This document shows, one piece after another, positions 58,650 to 64,000 of a stretch of DNA of 64,000 nt. Positions within the stretch are counted from its first letter, which is position 1; each line of letters begins with the position of its first letter. The translations under genes and the position numbers were made by a program. The notes beneath the pieces were generated by a model. It saw only the letters and a list, made by a program, of their open reading frames with translations, searched no databases and was not told the origin of the DNA. This stretch comes from RH-AL1 sp965214415 (lineage in GTDB: Bacteria > Pseudomonadota > Alphaproteobacteria > Rhizobiales > Beijerinckiaceae), in the NCBI GenBank assembly GCA_965214415.1, contig CBDCBQ010000003.1:2666001-2730000 (forward strand), in the 5' to 3' direction.

Positions 58650-59590
58650 GCCGCGCTCGAAGTCCCCGCTCTCAGCTCGGCCTTGGCCTGCTCGATCAAG
58701 GTTTGTGCCCTGGAGCCCTGAATGCGGGTGATGTCGTCTTGATACTTCAAGAGCACGCCGAGCGTGTCGGAGACCATGTCGGGATCGAGCGCGACGGCGT
58801 CGAGTTCGGTCAGCGCGGTCGCCCAGTCGAGCGTTTCGGCGACTCCCGGCGACTTGAACAGATCCTCCTTGCGGATCGCCTGGACGAAGGCGACGAGCTC
58901 CTCGGACAGCCGCGCGCCGATCCCCGGGCACTTCGCGCGCACAATGGCGCCCTCGCGCACGGCATCGGGATAATCGATCCAGTGATAGAGACAGCGGCGC
59001 TTGAGGGCGTCATGGATCTCGCGGGTGCGGTTCGAGGTGATGATGACGATCGGTGGCTCGGCGGCGGTCACCGTGCCGATCTCGGGGATCGTCACCTGGA
59101 AGTCGGACAGCACCTCGAGCAGGAACGCCTCGAAAGCCTCGTCGGTACGGTCGAGTTCGTCGATCAGCAGCACCGGCGCGCCTTCCGGCGCCGGCTCCAA
59201 GGCCTGCAGCAACGGGCGCTTGATCAGGTAGCGTTCGGCGAAGACGTCGTTCTCGAGCTTGTCGCGATCGGTGGCACCAGAGGCCTCCGCGAGCCGGATC
59301 GCCATCATCTGCGCGGCGTAGTTCCACTCGTAGACGGCGGAGGCGACGTCTAGGCCTTCGTAACACTGCAAACGAATCAGCCGCCGGCCGAGCGTGCGGG
59401 CCAGAACCTTGGCGATCTCGGTCTTGCCGACGCCGGCCTCGCCTTCGAGGAACAGCGGTCGGCCCATCTTGAGCGCGAGAAACAAGACGGTGGCAAGCGA
59501 ACGATCGCCGACGTAGTCGGCGCCCGTCAGCAAGGCGAGCGTGGCATCGATCGAAGTCGGGACGGCGATACGGCTTGGCGTGGCATCCAT
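58646..59590 (-). CDS. coxD: MoxR-family AAA+ ATPase, CoxD-like
   Basis: 314 residues. Walker A FLEGEAGVGKTEIAKVLA, Walker B VLLIDELDRTDEAFEAFLLE, sensor 1 PIVIITSNRTREIHDALKRR (Asn), and arginine-finger-containing ALKRRCLYHWIDYPD are present. It is a MoxR-type AAA+ chaperone; CoxD partners with the VWA protein CoxE in metallocentre insertion. I chose the ATG at 59590, where the conserved sequence starts. Coupled to coxE by a four-base overlap; the FAD-subunit gene ends 65 bases upstream. Confidence 0.9.
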   Translation of the reverse strand: MDATPSRIAVPTSIDATLALLTGADYVGDRSLATVLFLALKMGRPLFLEGEAGVGKTEIAKVLARTLGRRLIRLQCYEGLDVASAVYEWNYAAQMMAIRLAEASGATDRDKLENDVFAERYLIKRPLLQALEPAPEGAPVLLIDELDRTDEAFEAFLLEVLSDFQVTIPEIGTVTAAEPPIVIITSNRTREIHDALKRRCLYHWIDYPDAVREGAIVRAKCPGIGARLSEELVAFVQAIRKEDLFKSPGVAETLDWATALTELDAVALDPDMVSDTLGVLLKYQDDITRIQGSRAQTLIEQAKAELRAGTSSAA

Positions 59591-59655
59591 GCGATGCGAA
59601 AATCCTGTGCGCGGCCACCGTCTCCCGCGTGCGGAAGACGGATCGGCCTCGTCCC

Positions 59656-60453
59656 CTACTTCGCGGCGGCGACGGCGCGCTTGGCAACGACACTGATGAG
59701 AGCGGCGCGGTATTCGGCATCGCCGTGCATGTCCGCGTTCAGCGTGCCCGGATCGATCTTCGCCGCACCCGCCGCGTCGGGCGTGAAGCTCGCCGCCAAG
59801 GCCTGCTCGATCGGAGCCGCGAGAAACACGCCGTTGGCGCCACAGCCGGTCACGGCGACGCGCACGCCCTCCGCCGTCTTGGCGACGAATACGCCGCACA
59901 TGGCGAAACGCGACGCCGGGTGGCGGAACTTCTCGTAGCCGGCCGACTCGGGGATCGGGAAGGAGATCTTCGTGATGATCTCGCCTTCTTCAAGCGCGGT
60001 TTCGAACAAGCCCGTGAAATAGTCTTTCGCCGCGATCTGGCGCTTGCTCGTGTGGATCGTCGCGCCGAGCGCCAGGCAGGCGGCCGGGTAGTCGGCGGCG
60101 GGATCATTGTTGGCGACCGAACCACCGATCGTACCCTTGTGGCGGACGGCGGGGTCGCCGATCACGTGCGCCAGATGCGCCAGCGCGGGGATCGCCCTGG
60201 CGACCTCGGCCGAGGTCTCGACCATGTAATGCTTGGTGCCGGCGCCGATCGTGACGCTCGAAGCGTCGACCGTGATGCCCTGCAGCTCCGCGATTTTCGA
60301 TATATCGACCATCTTCGTCGGCGAGGCGAGGCGCGCCTTCATCGTCGGGATGATGGTCTGGCCGCCGGCGAGCAGCTTGGCATCGTCGTCACTGGAGAGT
60401 AGCGCGACCGCCTTGTCGAGGGTGTCTGCGGCAACGTAGTCGAAAGCGTACAT
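59656..60453 (-). CDS. coxM: FAD-binding medium subunit of a molybdenum hydroxylase
   Basis: 265 residues. The FAD-binding domain of the CO dehydrogenase/xanthine dehydrogenase family: AFDYVAADTLDKAVALLSSD, the FAD pyrophosphate loop KLLAGGQTIIPTMKARLASP, and the second loop VIGDPAVRHKGTIGGSVANN. A C-terminal CO_deh_flav_C domain (SFTPDAAGAAKIDPGTLNAD) ends it. It passes electrons from the 2Fe-2S clusters to an acceptor. The ATG at 60453 is the conserved start. Product of the same operon as the L and S subunits. Confidence 0.92.
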   Translation of the reverse strand: MYAFDYVAADTLDKAVALLSSDDDAKLLAGGQTIIPTMKARLASPTKMVDISKIAELQGITVDASSVTIGAGTKHYMVETSAEVARAIPALAHLAHVIGDPAVRHKGTIGGSVANNDPAADYPAACLALGATIHTSKRQIAAKDYFTGLFETALEEGEIITKISFPIPESAGYEKFRHPASRFAMCGVFVAKTAEGVRVAVTGCGANGVFLAAPIEQALAASFTPDAAGAAKIDPGTLNADMHGDAEYRAALISVVAKRAVAAAK

Positions 60454-60533
60454 GAACGTGTCTCCCAAACAATCTCAAGTCGGCCTGTTCTTGCCGGCGA
60501 GGATGGCGCCGGGCGAACCCGGCGCCACTCGCG

Positions 60534-62897
60534 TCACTCGGCGGCCTTCTGCATGCGCAGGTGCTGCGCGGCGCGCCACACTTTCATCGGTGTCGCCGGC
60601 ATCGTGATCTCCTCGTGCCCGAGCGCGTCGGTGATCGCGTTGATCACCGCCGGCGGCGAGCCGATCGCGCCGGCCTCGCCGCAACCCTTGATCCCGAGCG
60701 GGTTCGAGGGGCACGGCGTCGTCATCGTCTCGACGCTGAAGTTCGGCAGGAAATCCGCGCGCGGCATGGCGTAATCCATGTAGCTAGCGGTGAGCAGTTG
60801 GCCGCCCTCGTCGTATACGCAGCCTTCGAGCAACGCCTGACCGATGCCCTGCGCAAGGCCACCGTGCACCTGGCCCTCGACGATCATCGGATTGATGATG
60901 ATCCCGAAGTCATCGACGGCGGTCCAACGGTCGATGCGGGTGACGCCGGTCTCGGGGTCGATCTCGACCTCGCAGATGTAGACGCCGGCCGGGAAGGTGA
61001 AGTTCGCCGGATCGTAGAACGCGCCTTCCTTCAGGCCAGGCTCCAGCTCCTGCCCGTTGAACTTATGGGCCACGTAAGCCTGCAAGGCGACCGAGCCGAA
61101 GTCGATCTCTTTGTCGGTCCCTTTGACGGTAAACTTTCCGTCCTTGAACTCGATGTCCTCCGGCGAGGCCTCGAGCACGTAGCCAGCGACCTTCTTGGCC
61201 TTGACCTCGATCTTGTCGAGCGCCTTCGAAATCGCCGACATGCCGACGGCGCCCGAGCGCGAACCGTAGGTGCCCATGCCCATCTGCACCTTGTCGGTGT
61301 CGCCATGGACGATCGACACATTCTCGATCGGGATGCCGAGGCGGCCGGAGACGAGCTGCGCGAACGTCGTCTCGTGGCCCTGGCCGTGCGAGTGCGAGCC
61401 CGTCAAGATCTCGACCGTGCCTACGGGATTGACGCGAACCTCGGCGGATTCCCACAGGCCGACGCCGGCACCGAGCGAGCCAACCGCGGCCGACGGGGCG
61501 ATGCCGCAAGCCTCGACATAGGCCGAGAAGCCGATGCCGCGGACGAGGCCCTTTTTCGCCGATTCGGCCTTGCGAGCGCCGATGCCCGCGTAATCGGCGG
61601 CCTTCAACGCCATGTCGAGCGCCTTCGGATAGTCGCCAGCGTCGTAGCAGAGGATGACCGGCGTCTGGTGCGGGAACGACTTGACGAAGTTCTTGCGGCG
61701 GAACTCGGCCGGATCGGTATGCGTCTCGCGCGCCGCGACCTCGATCAGTCGCTCGACGAGATAGGTGGCCTCCGGACGACCGGCGCCGCGATAGGCGTCG
61801 ACCGGCGAGGTATTGGTGTAGACGGCATCCACCTCGGCATAGATCGCCGGGATGTCGTATTGGCCCGACAGCAGCAGCGCGTAGAGGTAGGTCGGCACGC
61901 ACGACGCGAAGGTCGACAGGTAGGCGCCGAGATTGGCGGTGGTGTGCGCCCGCAGCGCGAGGATCTTGCCCGTGTCATCAAGCGCGAGTTCGGCGTGCGA
62001 GACGTGGTCGCGACCGTGCGCGTCGCAGAGAAACGCCTCGGTGCGATCGCAGGTCCACTTGACGGGACGGCCGACCTTCTTCGCCGCCCATACGCAGACC
62101 GTCTCCTCGGCGTAGATGAAGATCTTGGCGCCGAAGCCGCCGCCGACATCCGGCGCGATCACGCGGAGCTTGTGCTCCGGCGCGATGCCGATGAAGGCGG
62201 AGAGCACCAGACGCGCGACATGCGGGTTCTGGCTCGTGGTGTAAAGCGTGAAGGATTCGGTGCCGGCGTCGTAGTCGCCGACGGCGGCGCGCGGCTCCAT
62301 CGGGTTCGGGATCAAACGGTTGTTGACGAGATCGAGCTTGGTGACATGCGACGCCTTGGCGAACGCGGCCTCGGTCGCATCCTTATCGCCGATGTGCCAC
62401 TCGAACACCGTGTTTTGGGGCGCCACCTCGTGGATCTGCGCCGCGGAGGTGCGGGCGTCCGCCGTGTGGGCAACCGCCGGAAGCAGACCGTAGTCGACGT
62501 TGATCGCCTCGGACGCGTCCTTCGCCTCGGCGAGCGAGTCGGCGATGACGACGGCGACGTGATCGCCGACGTAGCGCACCTTGCCTTGCGCCAGCGCCGG
62601 GTGCGCGCCGGCCTTCATCGGCGAGCCGTCCTTCGAATGAATCATCCAGCCGCAGATGAGGCCGCCGATCTTGTCGGCCGCGAGATCCTCGCCGGTGTAG
62701 ATCGCCACGACGCCGGGCATCTCGGCCGCGGACGCCTTGTCGATCCCGTTGATCGTGGCATGCGCATGCGGCGAGCGCAGGAAGTACGCGTACGTCTGGT
62801 CGATACGGTTGACGTCGTCGGTGTACTGGCCCCGACCCGTGATGAAGCGGAAGTCTTCCTTACGGCGCACCGATGCGCCAATACCCGTGCTCGTCAT
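60534..62897 (-). CDS. coxL: Molybdopterin-binding large subunit, form II CoxL-like
   Basis: 787 residues, the right length for CoxL. The active-site loop reads VDAYRGAGRPEATY: AYRGAGR is the form II motif, whereas true CO dehydrogenases (form I) have AYXCSFR with the Cys that bridges to copper. VGGGFGAKIFIYAEETVCVW (MCD ligand), GSHSHGQGHETTFAQL and the catalytic Glu in GIKGCGEAGAIGSP are all present. It is therefore a molybdenum hydroxylase whose substrate is probably not CO. Start ATG 62897. Confidence 0.92.
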   Translation of the reverse strand: MTSTGIGASVRRKEDFRFITGRGQYTDDVNRIDQTYAYFLRSPHAHATINGIDKASAAEMPGVVAIYTGEDLAADKIGGLICGWMIHSKDGSPMKAGAHPALAQGKVRYVGDHVAVVIADSLAEAKDASEAINVDYGLLPAVAHTADARTSAAQIHEVAPQNTVFEWHIGDKDATEAAFAKASHVTKLDLVNNRLIPNPMEPRAAVGDYDAGTESFTLYTTSQNPHVARLVLSAFIGIAPEHKLRVIAPDVGGGFGAKIFIYAEETVCVWAAKKVGRPVKWTCDRTEAFLCDAHGRDHVSHAELALDDTGKILALRAHTTANLGAYLSTFASCVPTYLYALLLSGQYDIPAIYAEVDAVYTNTSPVDAYRGAGRPEATYLVERLIEVAARETHTDPAEFRRKNFVKSFPHQTPVILCYDAGDYPKALDMALKAADYAGIGARKAESAKKGLVRGIGFSAYVEACGIAPSAAVGSLGAGVGLWESAEVRVNPVGTVEILTGSHSHGQGHETTFAQLVSGRLGIPIENVSIVHGDTDKVQMGMGTYGSRSGAVGMSAISKALDKIEVKAKKVAGYVLEASPEDIEFKDGKFTVKGTDKEIDFGSVALQAYVAHKFNGQELEPGLKEGAFYDPANFTFPAGVYICEVEIDPETGVTRIDRWTAVDDFGIIINPMIVEGQVHGGLAQGIGQALLEGCVYDEGGQLLTASYMDYAMPRADFLPNFSVETMTTPCPSNPLGIKGCGEAGAIGSPPAVINAITDALGHEEITMPATPMKVWRAAQHLRMQKAAE

Positions 62898-62952
62898 CGC
62901 GTATCTCCCTTGTGCCGCCCCATACGAGCGGCTTTGTCGATTTGATGCGAAA

Positions 62953-63444
62953 TTATTCGGCGGCCTGCGCGGCCGGCGCCTTCATCTCGGCGGCGCCCGC
63001 GGCGATCGCCTTGACAATGTTGTGGTAGCCAGTGCAGCGGCAGATATTGCCCTCGAGCTCGTTGCGGATCGTGTGCTCGTCGAGATCGGTGCCGAGCCGG
63101 GCGACCATATCGACCGCGGTCATGATCATGCCAGGCGTGCAATAGCCGCACTGGAGGCCGTGATGCTCGCGGAAGGCCGCCTGCATCGGGTGCAGCATCT
63201 CGCCCTTCGCGAGACCCTCGATCGTGGTGACCTGCGCGCCCTCGCAGGCGGCGGCGAACGTCGTGCAGGCCTTTACCGACTGCCCGTCGACGAAGACGAT
63301 GCAGCAGCCACACTGGCTCGTATCGCAGCCGACGTGAGTGCCAGTCAGGTGCAGCTGGTCGCGCAGGAGGTGAACGAGCAACGTCCGTCCTTCGACGTCC
63401 TTGTGCACCTTTTTACCGTTCACAGTCATCGAGACGGCGGGCAT
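62953..63444 (-). CDS. coxS: 2Fe-2S small subunit of a molybdenum hydroxylase
   Basis: 163 residues with the two [2Fe-2S] motifs of the family: the plant-ferredoxin type (VGCDTSQCGCCIVFVDG...KACTTFA) and the C-terminal type (LQCGYCTPGMIMTAV...EGNICRCTGYHNIVK). It relays electrons from the molybdenum site to FAD. Starts at the ATG at 63444, and the first ferredoxin strand follows directly. It lies between coxG and coxL in the operon. Confidence 0.95.
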   Translation of the reverse strand: MPAVSMTVNGKKVHKDVEGRTLLVHLLRDQLHLTGTHVGCDTSQCGCCIVFVDGQSVKACTTFAAACEGAQVTTIEGLAKGEMLHPMQAAFREHHGLQCGYCTPGMIMTAVDMVARLGTDLDEHTIRNELEGNICRCTGYHNIVKAIAAGAAEMKAPAAQAAE

Positions 63445-63691
63445 GCGATTCCTCCAAAACGGCTCTTCGGCCAAGCTTGTGCTCAAAATACTGATACACG
63501 ACCAAACGCTCGCGCAACACTGTTCCAAAGTACAGGCCGGCGAAAATAACGCCATGCGGCGGGAGCGCTCTACCCGAGAAGATATAACGGATCAGACCTA
63601 CGAAAACTTGCGCCAACCGGCGACTTGTAGGGCGCTATAGTCGTCCTGCGATCGCGACCTCCGCAAAAAATCGATCCGCACGCGAACTCGG

Positions 63692-64000
63692 CTACTCCTC
63701 CACGGGCGCGGGCACGGCGGACTGTCCGGTGACGACCTGATTGAGCCGCGAAAAAAAGTCGGCGGCGAGCTTCTTCGCCGTCCCGTCGATCAGGCGCGCG
63801 CCAAGCTGGGCGATCTTGCCGCCGATATCGGCCTTCACGGTGTAGTTCAAGTCGGTCGCCTCGCCGTCCGCCACCAGGCTCACCTTGGCCGAGCCCTTGG
63901 CATGGCCGGCGACGCCGCCCGAGCCTTCACCGGAGATCGTGTAGCCGTTCGGCGGATCGAGATCGGAAAGGGTGACCTTGCCGGAAAACGAAACCTTCAT
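63692..64000 (-). CDS. coxG: CoxG/SRPBCC-family protein, N-terminus beyond window edge
   Basis: The frame enters from the right edge and encodes the C-terminal 102 residues, with FSGKVTLSDLDPPNGYTISG and EGSGGVAGHAKGSAKVSL, the signature of CoxG (CO dehydrogenase subunit G, SRPBCC fold). The Met at 64000 corresponds to an internal position, because the usual first 50 residues of CoxG are missing; the gene continues outside. CoxG is thought to help membrane attachment or maturation of the Mo-hydroxylase. It is the first visible gene of the operon. Confidence 0.85.
   Translation of the reverse strand: MKVSFSGKVTLSDLDPPNGYTISGEGSGGVAGHAKGSAKVSLVADGEATDLNYTVKADIGGKIAQLGARLIDGTAKKLAADFFSRLNQVVTGQSAVPAPVEE

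Noticed and set aside
60534..62897. True (form I) aerobic CO dehydrogenase
   Set aside because: The active-site loop reads AYRGAGR and lacks the Cys that bridges to copper in form I enzymes.
60561..62945. A 794-codon open frame opposite the CoxL-like gene
   Set aside because: Same reason; the coding strand has clear molybdopterin-binding motifs along its full length.

Overview
The window is GC-rich DNA from an alphaproteobacterium, most probably of the order Hyphomicrobiales (Rhizobiales). This rests on the company of families: DUF2794, an Omp25-like porin, a class II synthetase-like amino acid:carrier-protein ligase, an FeS-type photolyase, a form II CO-dehydrogenase-like operon and a Rhizobiales-style inverted-repeat element. 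I do not assign a genus.

Layout. 1-5.1 kb: a DUF2794 gene running off the left edge, a small conserved ORF, a KAP-type P-loop NTPase with membrane segments, a stretch of foreign-looking or broken DNA with the C-terminal stub of an SDR gene, and an outer-membrane beta-barrel protein. 5.6-13 kb: ettA, then an accessory island running to a glutathione S-transferase (GST) gene. The island holds an intact VapBC pair, a second antitoxin with only a stub of toxin, a decayed copy of the ettA 3' end, an AT-rich two-gene NYN nuclease + NACHT NTPase module, a decayed copy of the GST 5' end, and a broken HNH endonuclease. Both broken flank copies point the same way as the intact host genes outside them, so ettA-GST looks like a repeatedly used insertion locus. 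Both module genes look damaged: an in-frame amber codon in the NYN gene and a frameshift in the NTPase.

13.7-26.3 kb: a metabolic region with an amino acid:carrier-protein ligase, a ThDP enzyme, a branched-chain-type aminotransferase, an HSL-family hydrolase, MetA- and MetY-type sulfur assimilation enzymes, an SDR, an AMP-forming ligase, a free-standing carrier protein and a Wzx-like flippase. 26.7-32 kb: uvrC (with a repeat element inserted in frame), a DUF2147 gene, prs and a membrane acyltransferase. 32.5-39.6 kb: four overlapping glycosyltransferase genes, all with non-ATG starts, converging on a GH63-family glycosidase. 39.7-40.3 kb: a Phd/VapC pair whose antitoxin has an in-frame TAG. 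40.4-49.9 kb: a complete MdtABC-type RND efflux operon with its own outer-membrane factor.

50-57.4 kb: an FeS photolyase, a frameshifted outer-membrane transporter, a lytic transglycosylase, a complete urease alpha-subunit gene (ureC) with no other urease gene beside it, and two small hypothetical genes. 57.4-64 kb: a minus-strand operon coxG-S-L-M-D-E; the large subunit has the form II active-site motif, so the substrate is probably not CO.

The most unusual material is the NYN/NACHT island with its duplicated flanks, the two toxin/defence genes interrupted by single TAG codons, the carrier-protein cluster, the four-glycosyltransferase operon and the orphan ureC.
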